Assembly: GCA_016765295.1 (NCBI GenBank)
Contig: JAESQF010000090.1
Span: 1-55,511 of the forward strand
Direction of reading: 5' to 3'
Source of the DNA: Oleispira sp.
GTDB lineage: Bacteria; Pseudomonadota; Gammaproteobacteria; Pseudomonadales; Oceanobacteraceae
DNA: 55,511 nucleotides
A model generated the notes under the pieces. The model ran no database searches and was not told where the DNA came from. It saw nothing but the letters and a program-made list of their open reading frames with translations. The position numbers and the translations under genes are program-made. Positions within the stretch are counted from its first letter, which is position 1. Every line of letters begins with the position of its first letter. Positions 29,446 through 38,426 of this stretch are shown here, one piece after another.

Positions 29446-30483
29446 TTAGTGAACATCCTGCCAGCATAAATGTTGGTCCTTTGGCATGTCGGCATTGGAT
29501 GCTTGACCAATTATCGAGGTGTATTTTTCAGCGGGCACTTCGCCAGTTCCTGGCCTTTTCACCCAGATATTATCCTGAGTAAAAATTTCGCCTTTTTTAA
29601 TTGATTGAATGGTAACAACTGTGGCGAATGCAAAATCGATACACGGCTGCTCTTCTGCGACGGGACCTTTTTTCCCTCCTCGGCACTGAAAGATTTCATT
29701 GGTGCCTATGATCAGTTCTTTGCAAGTCCCCTCATCCATCGAGCAGATAATATCTGGACCCTGTCTGTTCATGTGATCGGTGAAGTGACGCTCTACAATG
29801 GAAGCTCCTAGTGCAACGGCACCTAAGCATGCATTGTTGCTGATACTATGATCGGACAAGCCTATGACCGCATCAGGGAATGTATTTTGTAATTCTGTCA
29901 TGGCTCCCAGACGTATTAATTTATGTGGTGTTGGGTAGACATTGGTACAGTGTAATAGTGCATAAGGGATTTTGTATTTGTGGAAAATAGCAACAGATTT
30001 AGCGACTGACTCTAGCGTGTTCATGCCAGTACTTAATATTATGGGTTTGCCAAATTTAGCAATATGTTCTACTAGAGGATAGTTATTACACTCCCCAGAA
30101 CCAATTTTATAAGCTTGAACTCCCATGTCTTCTAATAAGTCGGCAGCGGCTCTAGAGAAAGGGGTGCTTAGATATATCATTCCACGTGTTTCGACATAGG
30201 TTTTTAATTCACGCTCGTCTTTTTCATTCAGGGCACAGCTTTCCATAATTTCATAGATGGATATATCAGCATTCCCAGGGATTACTTTTTTCGCAGCAGG
30301 GCTCATTTCGTCGGCAATAATATGAGTTTGGTGCTTTATAACTTCTGCACCTGCGCGGGCAGCGGCATCGACCATTTGTTTGGCCGTTTTTAGTGAACCA
30401 TTATGGTTAATTCCTATTTCTGCGATGACTAGGGGTTTATATTTATTCCCTATTAATCGATTTCCTATTTTAAATTCGGTCAT
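29446..30483 (-). CDS. neuB: N-acetylneuraminate (nonulosonate) synthase
   Basis: A 345-residue TIM-barrel enzyme that condenses ManNAc (or a related sugar) with phosphoenolpyruvate. Landmarks are IAEIGINHNGSLKTAKQMV, IKHQTHI, TPFSRAAADLLE and GLSDHSISNNACLGAVALGA. A C-terminal antifreeze-like SAF domain (from about 280: IKKGEIFTQDNIWVKRPGTG) completes the typical length. Whether the product is Neu5Ac or a legionaminic-type sugar is not certain, but the partner NeuC supplies ManNAc, which favours Neu5Ac. It overlaps the GT29-like gene by 14 bp. Confidence 0.93.
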   Translation of the reverse strand: MTEFKIGNRLIGNKYKPLVIAEIGINHNGSLKTAKQMVDAAARAGAEVIKHQTHIIADEMSPAAKKVIPGNADISIYEIMESCALNEKDERELKTYVETRGMIYLSTPFSRAAADLLEDMGVQAYKIGSGECNNYPLVEHIAKFGKPIILSTGMNTLESVAKSVAIFHKYKIPYALLHCTNVYPTPHKLIRLGAMTELQNTFPDAVIGLSDHSISNNACLGAVALGASIVERHFTDHMNRQGPDIICSMDEGTCKELIIGTNEIFQCRGGKKGPVAEEQPCIDFAFATVVTIQSIKKGEIFTQDNIWVKRPGTGEVPAEKYTSIIGQASNADMPKDQHLCWQDVH

Positions 30484-31252
30484 GTGTCACTGCCTTGTGA
30501 ATTGTAGCTGTATTTTCTTTGGCCAATTCTTCTTCGACTAAATTTTTAAGAAAGGGATCTAGGGATATTACATGAGAATTATTTCTATACATTCTACTCA
30601 GCCAAGTTAGTTGGCGGTCATGATCGTGCAAGGGGTGCTCTATCAATGCTTTTCGCAAGGCTTCTTGATTCGTTCTTTGAGACTTTTCTTGATTGCCAAA
30701 GTGAAAGTAGGTTTCAGCATATTGAGTGCGATAAAAAGAAAGCCCTGCGAGGTATACTTCTTTTGCGCCGAGGGTTAATAAGTCATTGAGAGCTATGATG
30801 CCCGAGTTGGGGCGTGTTTTAGCTGCTTGTTCTAATCGGCGAAATGAGCTTGAATTTAATTCAGCAGCAGGTACATTCTTTTGATAGGCCATGTGCCAGA
30901 AGGAGTCATAGTCCTGTGCTGGCATATAGTTTCTGGGTGCTACGGCAATGAAAAATTTAAATTCTCTAATCAACATTGCATGATCACGAGACTGGGGTAA
31001 ACCATAGATAGGATTGGGTGAACAATTACCATACAGTACATCAGTTCGACTGCCATAATCATTATGGCGCTCCTCTCCCATGGTAATATCTCTATTTAGC
31101 CTGACTACGACATCGAAGCTGTCAAAAAATTTACCTAGGGACTTGCCTTTTAGGGTGTCTGCTGGACCAATCAGGGCAATTCGTTTACCTTTTATATATT
31201 TCTGCCACTGATTCTGCTTCAGTTTCATCCAGTCTGCTATTGTATCTGTCAT
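30470..31252 (-). CDS. GT29-type sialyltransferase homologue
   Basis: A 260-residue cytoplasmic protein with the sialylmotifs of family GT29. Motif L runs from KRIALIGPADTLKGKSLGK through FDVVVRLNRD (23-54) and continues with DYGSRTDVLYGN (65-76); motif S is TRPNSGIIALNDLLTLG (146-162) followed by VYLAGLSFY (166-174). The spacing equals that of animal sialyltransferases, but there is no signal anchor and the protein is short. It sits between a GT-B enzyme and neuB, so it probably transfers CMP-activated sialic acid to a surface glycan (inference). Bacterial sialyltransferases usually belong to GT38, 42, 52 or 80. Confidence 0.8.
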   Translation of the reverse strand: MTDTIADWMKLKQNQWQKYIKGKRIALIGPADTLKGKSLGKFFDSFDVVVRLNRDITMGEERHNDYGSRTDVLYGNCSPNPIYGLPQSRDHAMLIREFKFFIAVAPRNYMPAQDYDSFWHMAYQKNVPAAELNSSSFRRLEQAAKTRPNSGIIALNDLLTLGAKEVYLAGLSFYRTQYAETYFHFGNQEKSQRTNQEALRKALIEHPLHDHDRQLTWLSRMYRNNSHVISLDPFLKNLVEEELAKENTATIHKAVTHDRI

Positions 31253-31272
31253 CTAAAGTCTATCCTTGATGT

Positions 31273-32484
31273 TTAGAGAGAAGAGAGTACTTCATTAAAT
31301 ATATTTCTAATCTCGATATCATTGTCATGTTTTTCATATCGCTCTTGTAGTGATGTTCTGCCTGTTATATCAACTTCTAATAAACGCTGAATTTGAATTT
31401 GGCTTTGCTGAGGCGAGCGGGTATCAAAACGTTCTACTACTCCCTGTTCTTGTAAGCGATGAAGTAAAATTTCTTGTTCCAATTGAATGGGAAGTGCGAG
31501 CTGTGGTTTTCCGGCTAGGGCTGTCTGCTGCATAGTATTAAGGTTGGCGTTACTGATTAATAAATCACACTCTTTTAGAATACTCTGCATGCACACTGGT
31601 TGATGTATTATCTGTATGTGAGCTGGCAGCTGCTGTTTTAATTCGAATCTACCTGCTATATATAAAATAGCGCTAGTTTTACTGGCAATAAGTCCATTAA
31701 TTACGGTGATTATATTTGGCCGTGCTTTAAGGTAAGCGAAAATTTTCTTCTCAGTTTTTGTGCCACTTGTATTCGGCCATTCAGGTTTTTTTTCCGACGC
31801 GCTACTCGTTGTTGGTAAGTAATATCGATTTGTTTGGTCATTTCTGGGGCCAAAGTGATCAAATTCTTCTAAGCAATTAAATATTTCAAAGTTAATGGGT
31901 GAGAATATATTCGATATTAGGTGCAGTTGAGTGAGATTGTTTTTCTCACAAGCATAATTAATGTTATTTAAGGTTTCTTTTTCAATAGATTGAGCTTGAG
32001 GCATTTTATCAGTTTTGGCATGATCGAAAAAAGAAAACACTCCTGTGGATTCTTGGTTTTCTGTTTCTGGTGGCCTAGAAAAAGGGCTGCCCATTAGAAT
32101 TTTTTTAGCTTTATAATTTTGGCTGGCGATAATCGCAGTTGGGCTATGGTCAAAAAATATGAGGTCAGGATTGACCAGTTCAAATATTCCCTGCCAACCC
32201 TTTATGTGATTACTAAGGGATTCTTTATCTTTGTAGCCAATATGATAGATTAAATCGGCATAGCTGAGAGTATTTTGGCTGGCTTTATTTATATTGTTAC
32301 GATTGACGGGGGCAGCTATTAGATTGATATCAATGTCGTGGAATATATGATGTATATTATGCAAATCTCTTGCAGCTAGCCAAACTTTGTAGCCACGTCG
32401 AATAAGTTCTTTGCTAAGTTGTTTGATGGGGGTTAAATGTCCAAGCCCAGCGCCTAACTCCCAGCAGAACAATGCCGTTTTCAT
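31273..32484 (-). CDS. GT-B fold glycosyltransferase, GT1/MurG-like
   Basis: A 403-residue protein whose N-terminus (FCWELGAGLGHLTPIKQLSKEL) has the Gly-rich loop of GT1/MurG-type enzymes, and whose C-terminal half has the nucleotide-sugar region CDLLISNANLNTMQQTALAGKPQLALPIQLEQ. No membrane segment is visible. It is the first gene of the neu operon and probably adds a sugar to the acceptor that is later sialylated (inference). I choose ATG 32484 (MKTALFCWELG), preceded by TGGAAATGG; starts at 32490 and 32496 are possible. Confidence 0.75.
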   Translation of the reverse strand: MKTALFCWELGAGLGHLTPIKQLSKELIRRGYKVWLAARDLHNIHHIFHDIDINLIAAPVNRNNINKASQNTLSYADLIYHIGYKDKESLSNHIKGWQGIFELVNPDLIFFDHSPTAIIASQNYKAKKILMGSPFSRPPETENQESTGVFSFFDHAKTDKMPQAQSIEKETLNNINYACEKNNLTQLHLISNIFSPINFEIFNCLEEFDHFGPRNDQTNRYYLPTTSSASEKKPEWPNTSGTKTEKKIFAYLKARPNIITVINGLIASKTSAILYIAGRFELKQQLPAHIQIIHQPVCMQSILKECDLLISNANLNTMQQTALAGKPQLALPIQLEQEILLHRLQEQGVVERFDTRSPQQSQIQIQRLLEVDITGRTSLQERYEKHDNDIEIRNIFNEVLSSL

Positions 32485-32507
32485 AACCATTTCCATTGAT
32501 TGATTGT

Positions 32508-32536
32508 TTTAACGTATTATACCTGTGTTTTATAAT
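32508..32536. promoter_or_regulatory. Overlapping divergent promoters of the neu operon and tusA-like gene
   Basis: On the minus strand a perfect -10 TATAAT lies at 32516-32521, about 30 bases before ATG 32484; its -35 is poor. On the plus strand TTTAAC (32508-32513) and TATAAT (32531-32536) are 17 bp apart and precede the TusA-like start. The two promoters face away and overlap, so activity of one should compete with the other. Confidence 0.55.
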
Positions 32537-32572
32537 TCATTTTTAAATTTAAGTAAGAATAGGGCATGTTGT

Positions 32573-32812
32573 ATGTCGAATATAAATTTTGAGCATCAAA
32601 TGGATGCTAAGGGCTTATTTTGCCCAGAGCCTGTGATGATGCTGCATGACGAGATTAAAAAAATGTCGGTGGGGGAGAGTCTTGAAATTCAAGCGACAGA
32701 TCCGTCAACCGCAAGAGACTTTATAAAGTTCTGCAGCTTTTTAGGGCATGAGCTGTTATTGAATGAAGAACGTGATGGTGTTTTCTTTTATATTATTCGT
32801 AAAACAAGTTAG
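32573..32812 (+). CDS. TusA-like sulfurtransferase
   Basis: A 79-residue protein of the TusA/SirA family, small cytoplasmic sulfur carriers. The family CPxP motif is FCPEPVMMLHDEI, followed by LEIQATDPSTARDF. I use ATG 32573 behind AGGG; the longer reading from 32525 adds 16 unrelated residues. The conserved Cys is present, so persulfide transfer in thiolation of tRNA or cofactors is possible. Confidence 0.85.
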   Translation: MSNINFEHQMDAKGLFCPEPVMMLHDEIKKMSVGESLEIQATDPSTARDFIKFCSFLGHELLLNEERDGVFFYIIRKTS

Positions 32813-32843
32813 GGCTAGGTTGGGGGGGGAAGGTAGGGTAGGG
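32812..32843 (+). other. G-quadruplex-type G-rich run after the TusA-like gene
   Basis: Four G-runs (GGG, eight G, GGG, GGG) are separated by loops of 2 to 7 bases directly at the tusA-like stop codon, matching the usual G3+N1-7 pattern. In this AT-rich region it stands out. It could form a quadruplex in the tail of the mRNA. Confidence 0.5.
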
Positions 32844-32880
32844 AAAGACAGCAAGTATTTTCTTCACTGTCTTATCGTTT

Positions 32881-32920
32881 TTAACAACAACAATCATTAG
32901 AAATGATCGTATGTTGTTAA
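32881..32920 (+). other. Long imperfect hairpin in the 144-bp tusA/DUF349 intergenic region
   Basis: TTAACAACA pairs with TGTTGTTAA outside and ATCATT-AGA-AATGAT inside, with a small internal loop. No T-tract follows, so it is not a good intrinsic terminator; it may protect the 3' end of the tusA-like mRNA. A second weaker stem, AGACAG...CTGTCT, lies at about 32846-32872. Confidence 0.4.
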
Positions 32921-32944
32921 AACGCTTTAGTAGGGCCTTTTTAA

Positions 32945-32968
32945 AAGAGCTTGTAGCTACAAGCTCTT
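32945..32968 (-). terminator. Perfect 24-bp palindrome over the DUF349 stop codon
   Basis: AAGAGCTTGTAG followed by its exact complement CTACAAGCTCTT. On the minus strand the hairpin contains the TAG stop of the DUF349 gene and is followed by TT and an A/T-rich stretch, so it probably acts as a terminator with a weak U-tract. Confidence 0.55.
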
Positions 32969-35734
32969 AGCAGCAGACAGTAACGCTTGGTTATAACGCT
33001 GTTGCCAAGTTTGATCAGCATTCAATACCAACCATTGATTAACAGAATCTCCTATCTGCTGTTGCTGGCTTCCCGCCTGGCCTAAGCCTTGTGCAAGACG
33101 CTGCACTTGAAATGCCATGCGCGCTTGTTGATCTTCCGCAGGTGAGCTTAGTTCAGCAATGATCTCCAAACCAATACATGCGTCACGTAGTGCATCACTC
33201 GTAGTTAATTCAGTCGCGGTTTCATTCCACTTACTTTCAACTAACGACTTATCGATACCTTGCGGCAACTTAATTGTCTCAGAATCGGCTTGGTATAAGC
33301 TTTCTGCTTGAGTTGCATCGCTAGATTTTAAGCTGATCGCCATTAACTTATCGGCAAGTACAGTCCACGCTTGCTGCTTTTTAGCCAGCTGGGCGTGAGA
33401 GAACGAATCCTCTTGTTGTTGTTGAGCGTCGCTTAGGCGTTTACGTAATTGTGCATACACAGCTTTAGGTAAGTTTAATTCGGCAAACTCAGCTTGGCAC
33501 TGTTGAAGGTTCTCTTTGCTTTCAGCCCCTGTCTCTTGCGCTGCGCTTTCTGCTCTCACGATAATGCTTTGTGCTAGCTCAACATTGCTTTCAATCTGCG
33601 CTTTATTTTGCTGACGCTGCTCATCTCGACGAGAGAAAACGGCATCAGACGCTACGCGGAATGCTTGCCATAATTTTTGGTCAGCCTTGTTTGGCGTCAT
33701 GCCAATCGTTTTCCAATGCGCTTGCAGCTGCTTACTTTGTTCAATTGCTTGGCTTAAGTTTTCAACTTCTTGTAGCGCTACGGCTTCGTTGATAAGTGCT
33801 TCTTTCGCTTCAATGTTTTTCTGATATTCAGCTTTGATATGGGCGTAAATTTTATCTGCGATGGTCTGCAAGCTTGCTTGGCTATTTTTATGCTCGTGGC
33901 GGTCAACGGGTGAGAAGCTGCGGAAAATCTCTCGCGCTGCGTCTAGGGTCTTTTGAACGATCCCCCAATCAGCGCTTTCCCAATCCATGCTCGCTTCGTA
34001 GTCAGTTAATTGAGTAATAAGCTGCTGACGGTTTACTAAATTCTGCTGGCGTAGAACGGCCATTTCAGCGTAGTGAGCCTTACAAGGAAGGTAAGCTTTA
34101 TCAGCAGCCGTGCGGAAACGTTTCCAAAGGATCTTATCATCTTGGCGATCGATAGGGCCGAGGGTTTTCCACTCTTCTTGCAAAGCACTGATTTTATCGG
34201 CTAAAACAGAAGGGTCAATTGACTCATCGGTAGAGCTCTCAGCCAATACTTCCATGTTAGCGCAAAGAGCTTCTTTTTTAGGCGTTGCAGCATAACCCTG
34301 CCAGTCACGAATTTCAGCTAATTGTGCCGTTAGGCTTTGAAACAGACGTTGAAATTTCTTAGCTTCTTGATGGCTGATCTTTTTCAATGCTTGCATTGTT
34401 TGCTGGTGGCATTTATTGGCGTCTTTTAAATGGCCTTCAGTAATATGTTCTTCTAATTCTGTTAGTAGCTTCGCTAGGTGCTTGCTGCTATCGGCTTCGT
34501 GCGCGGTTAGGTTTTGATTGTGTTTGATTACCGTTTGCAAGGCTTGATCAAGCTCAATCAAAAGAGCAGGGCTTGGGATACTTAGATTGATAGCCGCTGG
34601 TTTCCAAGGCAATTGTTTTATTGCCTGAGTAATATCTTTTTGCAGATTCTGGCTTTTATTTAAACTACTTTTTTCTAGCTGCTGAGACTGCTTTATTAGC
34701 TCTTGTAATGCTTCTTGCTGCTCAATAACTTGGCAGCGAGTATTATCTAGCGCTGACCAAGCTTGTAGAGTATTTACGAAGGTTTTGCTTTGCTCTGCTG
34801 CTGGTTTAGTCGCTTGCTTAGCGGTCTGCCAAGTTTGCTCTAGTGCGCTTAGCTGGCTGGTGATGTCGTCATTAAACTCTAGATTCTCAAGTTGCGCTAA
34901 TACCGTTATGAAATCAGCTTTAGCGGCTTTGATCGCAGAGATTTTATCTTGTGCTGCTTTTTCTTCTGCTACATGGGCGGCTAAAGTATCTTCGCACTTC
35001 ACTAGAGCGGTATTGAATGCTTGCTGTTGCTGTAGATCTTGCTGGCTTAATGCCGCCCAGTTTTGTTTCAGTAGCTGTAAGCGGCCGTTGTATTCTGGAG
35101 AATAAGCACTTTTTGCTATTTGCTCTGCATTATTAACGCAGCTAATAATTTTCTGTTGCAGCAATTTAGCGCCATCTTCGATCGCTTTGCTTGCCGCTAG
35201 CTTCTCTTTGCAAAAACGATACAGCGCTTTATCTTTGCCTTGAGCAATCTGCATCAGTTTATTAAGTGCTTCGCTGTTATCAATACCTTGCGCCGCCGCG
35301 AGGCGTACTTTCGAGATCGGATTGTTGCAAGCGATGTCCAAGCGAATGCTTTCATCGTTTAACTTGTTGATCGCCCCAAGACGAATATCATCATCTTGGG
35401 TATAGGTAGCAATACAAACAAGGTCATTATCTGAGCTAATTGTCGCTAAATCATTGATGCTTAGGTTGGGTAAAAGCTGCGCCAGATGCTGCTGTTGCGC
35501 TTGTTGGCGTAAGTCGCTTTGCTCGCTAACAAGGAACTCGGCCAGATTTTGCTTTGATTGGATCTTGCTCAAAGCTAATAAACGTACAGACTTGTCGTCG
35601 TCTTGCTTAGCTACTTGAACTAAGATTTTCTCGTCAGTCAGCTTGTTAACAGCCTGTGTTCGTACTGATGGATCTTTGTGCTGCCACTTTGGCTTGAACA
35701 AAGAAGGGCTTAAAAACTTTTCTAATAACGCCAT
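32957..35734 (-). CDS. DUF349 repeat protein with N-terminal HEAT-like repeats
   Basis: A 925-residue helical protein. The N-terminal 200 residues contain HEAT-like repeats (for example DPSVRTQAVNKL, DKSVRLLALSKI and ISKVRLAAAQGI); the rest holds several DUF349 helical-hairpin modules of the form W..AGP/I-DR..D..LW..F, e.g. EEWKTLGPIDRQDDKILWKRF and AHWKTIGMTPNKADQKLWQAF. The DUF349 family is widespread in gammaproteobacteria with no settled role. The ATG at 35734 follows CAGGACG; a TTG nine codons upstream is the alternative. Alone in its transcription unit. Confidence 0.85.
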   Translation of the reverse strand: MALLEKFLSPSLFKPKWQHKDPSVRTQAVNKLTDEKILVQVAKQDDDKSVRLLALSKIQSKQNLAEFLVSEQSDLRQQAQQQHLAQLLPNLSINDLATISSDNDLVCIATYTQDDDIRLGAINKLNDESIRLDIACNNPISKVRLAAAQGIDNSEALNKLMQIAQGKDKALYRFCKEKLAASKAIEDGAKLLQQKIISCVNNAEQIAKSAYSPEYNGRLQLLKQNWAALSQQDLQQQQAFNTALVKCEDTLAAHVAEEKAAQDKISAIKAAKADFITVLAQLENLEFNDDITSQLSALEQTWQTAKQATKPAAEQSKTFVNTLQAWSALDNTRCQVIEQQEALQELIKQSQQLEKSSLNKSQNLQKDITQAIKQLPWKPAAINLSIPSPALLIELDQALQTVIKHNQNLTAHEADSSKHLAKLLTELEEHITEGHLKDANKCHQQTMQALKKISHQEAKKFQRLFQSLTAQLAEIRDWQGYAATPKKEALCANMEVLAESSTDESIDPSVLADKISALQEEWKTLGPIDRQDDKILWKRFRTAADKAYLPCKAHYAEMAVLRQQNLVNRQQLITQLTDYEASMDWESADWGIVQKTLDAAREIFRSFSPVDRHEHKNSQASLQTIADKIYAHIKAEYQKNIEAKEALINEAVALQEVENLSQAIEQSKQLQAHWKTIGMTPNKADQKLWQAFRVASDAVFSRRDEQRQQNKAQIESNVELAQSIIVRAESAAQETGAESKENLQQCQAEFAELNLPKAVYAQLRKRLSDAQQQQEDSFSHAQLAKKQQAWTVLADKLMAISLKSSDATQAESLYQADSETIKLPQGIDKSLVESKWNETATELTTSDALRDACIGLEIIAELSSPAEDQQARMAFQVQRLAQGLGQAGSQQQQIGDSVNQWLVLNADQTWQQRYNQALLSAAKSL

Positions 35735-35915
35735 GTAAATCGTCCTGAAACTATTGTTCAAAGGTAATGTTCAAAGGGCCAAATTGTAAAGAAGGTCTAT
35801 TCTACAACGAATTTCGCTGTCATTGAATTGGGTTAGAGCAATTGCTGTGGTAAAATTTGCATATTCTCTCGTTCAGAATCCTAAAACTAAATAATTATAA
35901 AAAGGATATATCGAA

Positions 35916-36881
35916 ATGAAGTGGCTAAAACTGTTACTTATTCCTACCTTATTGATTTTACACGGCTGCTCCTCCATGGGGATTTCAGCACAACCTTTGT
36001 CGGAATTGACTGAAAAATATACCAATGATACCTCTAAATTTTTGGCGGTTGATAATATTGTGATCCACTATCAAGATGAAGGTACAGGGCCTACGCTTCT
36101 TTTATTGCACGGTGTGGCGTCACATTTACAGACTTGGGATGGCTGGGTAGAGAAATTAGCCCCTCACTATCGAATCATTCGACTTGATCTTCCTGGGCAT
36201 GGCCTTACGGGGAGCGATCCGAGCGTTGAGCGCTATGAAATAGCCTATATGGTTGATAAATTAGAAAAATTCTTAAATAAATTAAGTATCGATGAAGTCT
36301 ATATTGCAGGTAATTCGTTAGGTGGATATATCGCCTGGAACTATGCATTGCATCGCCCTGATCGCGTGAAAAAATTGGTCTTACTTGATTCCGCGGGTTT
36401 TACACAAGATATGCCGTTCATTATGGGCTTCGCAGCCATGCCGGTGATCGGCGGAATGGCAGGCATGATGATGCCAAAGTTTATCGTTAATATGAATATT
36501 AATGCGGCTTATGGTGATAGTGATAAAGTGACTGATGAACTAGAGCAGCGTTATTTTGACCTTACTATGCGTGAAGGTAATCGCGCAGCCTTGGTGAACG
36601 TATTTCGTACGATGAAAGAGCAAAGTAGTAATCCACACCTAGGCGATCGAGTAAAAGAAGTTAGTACGCCAACGCTGCTTATGTGGGGGGATCAGGATGA
36701 TTGGGTACCGCTGGCTATCATGGATCAATTCAAGGAAGCACTACCGAATTCACAATCCATTGTCTATGAAGGCGTAGGCCACATGCCGATGGAAGAATTA
36801 CCGGTGCAAACCGCTCGTGATGCTCATGATTTTTTCACCTCAGGAAAAACTATTGAATCTCCTATAGCCGCTGAATTTTAA
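35916..36881 (+). CDS. Alpha/beta hydrolase, lipoprotein
   Basis: A 321-residue alpha/beta hydrolase with a lipoprotein signal peptide (LLIPTLLILHGCSS, lipobox LHGC), so it is probably anchored in the membrane. The oxyanion region is LLLHGVASHLQTWDGW, the nucleophile elbow AGNSLGGY (Ser about 134), the acid loop MWGDQDDWVP (Asp about 257) and the His in EGVGHMP. Substrate unknown; resembles lipase or haloperoxidase-type hydrolases. Confidence 0.88.
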   Translation: MKWLKLLLIPTLLILHGCSSMGISAQPLSELTEKYTNDTSKFLAVDNIVIHYQDEGTGPTLLLLHGVASHLQTWDGWVEKLAPHYRIIRLDLPGHGLTGSDPSVERYEIAYMVDKLEKFLNKLSIDEVYIAGNSLGGYIAWNYALHRPDRVKKLVLLDSAGFTQDMPFIMGFAAMPVIGGMAGMMMPKFIVNMNINAAYGDSDKVTDELEQRYFDLTMREGNRAALVNVFRTMKEQSSNPHLGDRVKEVSTPTLLMWGDQDDWVPLAIMDQFKEALPNSQSIVYEGVGHMPMEELPVQTARDAHDFFTSGKTIESPIAAEF

Positions 36882-36972
36882 TCGTTCACTCTGCTATTAA
36901 CAGTGATGGCCTGGCTCTGCTAGAATAGCGACCTGAACTTTTATAATAAACAGTTATATATAAGCAGGCGCA

Positions 36973-38424
36973 ATGAGTCAGTCCATTATTTGGTACGATT
37001 ACGAAACCTTCGGAGCCGATCCTTCATTTGATCGGCCCGCTCAATTTGCGTGCATTCGCACCGATGAAGACCTCAATGAAATTGAAGAGCCGGTGCAGCT
37101 ATTTTGCCGCCCCAGTGCTGATTATCTTCCGCATCCACAAGCGTGCATGATTACCGGTATTACGCCGCAGCAATGCCTGCAAGACGGAATTCCAGAAAAC
37201 GAATTTATTGATCATATCAATCAAATTTTCTCAGTAGCCGATACTTGCACTGCGGGCTATAACAGCATTCGTTTTGATGATGAAATCACCCGTTATACTC
37301 TCTACCGAAATTTTTATGATCCTTATGAACGTGAATACAAAAATGGTAATTCACGCTGGGATATTCTCGATGTTATGCGTTGTGCGTATGCGTTACGTCC
37401 TGAAGGCATTAACTGGCCTAAAAATGCTGAAGGTAAGGTTAGCTTTCGCTTAGAAGATTTAACCGCCGCTAATGGTATTGATCTGGGCCAAGCCCACGAT
37501 GCGGTAGTCGATGTGAGAGCAACGATTGCGGTGGCAAAATTGTTATTAGAAAAGCAGCCTAAGTTATACCGTTATCTATATGATAATCGCACTAAGCAAA
37601 AATTAGCGTCTTTAGTCGATGTTGATAATCATAAGCCTTTGGTTCATGTTTCAGGTATGTATGGTGTTGATCGTGGCTGTTTGGCGATAGTAGTGCCTAT
37701 TTGCTGGCATCCTACCAATAAGAATTCCTTTATCGCTTTTGATTTATCGACGGACCCTAATACGTTGGCGGGTTTGTCGATTGAGCAAATGCAGCAGCGT
37801 TTGTTTTCTAAGCAAGCTGATTTACCGGAAGGTATTGAGCGCTTAGGGTTAAAAGAAGTACACATTAATAAAAGCCCTGTTTTAGCCCCTGCGGCAACCC
37901 TTACTCCTGATCAAGCGGCACGCTGGAATATTTCCGGTGATGTTTTACGCGCAAACCTTGCCGTATTAAAAAAATTACTGGTTGAAGATTCGTCTGTGCT
38001 GCAAAACTTACATGGGGTTTATACTCAGCGAGATTTTGAAGCTAAAACCGATGTCGATTGCATGCTTTATAGTGGCGGCTTTTGGAATGGGGCGGATAAA
38101 AAAGCCATGGCTCAAATTCATGGTACGGCGAAAGACAAGCTTGCGGGTCATAAAGCGAACTTTCAAGATCCTCGTGGGGATGAAATGTATTTTCGTTTTC
38201 GTGCGCGTAATTATCCAGAATTTATGGCAGATGATGATCATGAACGTTGGGCCGAGCATTGCCATAAAAGTTTGATGGGTGATGGTCCTGGCTTAAACTT
38301 CGAACAGTTTTCAATAGCGTTACAGCAAGCGGCAGAAGAGCATCAGAACGATCAAGATAAAATGTTTGTCTTGCAAGAGTTACAGCTTTACGCCGAATCT
38401 ATTTACCCTGGGGATAGTTATTAG
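36973..38424 (+). CDS. sbcB: Exodeoxyribonuclease I
   Basis: A 483-residue single-strand 3'-5' exonuclease. The DnaQ-type N-terminal domain shows WYDYETFGADP (motif I, with Asp and Glu), GYNSIRFDDEITR (motif II) and the His-Asp of HDAVVDVRATI (motif III). The C-terminal SH3-like and helical extensions (WPTNKNSFIAFD to LQELQLYAESIYPG) are those of ExoI. Length equals that of the E. coli enzyme. Confidence 0.96.
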   Translation: MSQSIIWYDYETFGADPSFDRPAQFACIRTDEDLNEIEEPVQLFCRPSADYLPHPQACMITGITPQQCLQDGIPENEFIDHINQIFSVADTCTAGYNSIRFDDEITRYTLYRNFYDPYEREYKNGNSRWDILDVMRCAYALRPEGINWPKNAEGKVSFRLEDLTAANGIDLGQAHDAVVDVRATIAVAKLLLEKQPKLYRYLYDNRTKQKLASLVDVDNHKPLVHVSGMYGVDRGCLAIVVPICWHPTNKNSFIAFDLSTDPNTLAGLSIEQMQQRLFSKQADLPEGIERLGLKEVHINKSPVLAPAATLTPDQAARWNISGDVLRANLAVLKKLLVEDSSVLQNLHGVYTQRDFEAKTDVDCMLYSGGFWNGADKKAMAQIHGTAKDKLAGHKANFQDPRGDEMYFRFRARNYPEFMADDDHERWAEHCHKSLMGDGPGLNFEQFSIALQQAAEEHQNDQDKMFVLQELQLYAESIYPGDSY

Positions 38425-38426
38425 TC

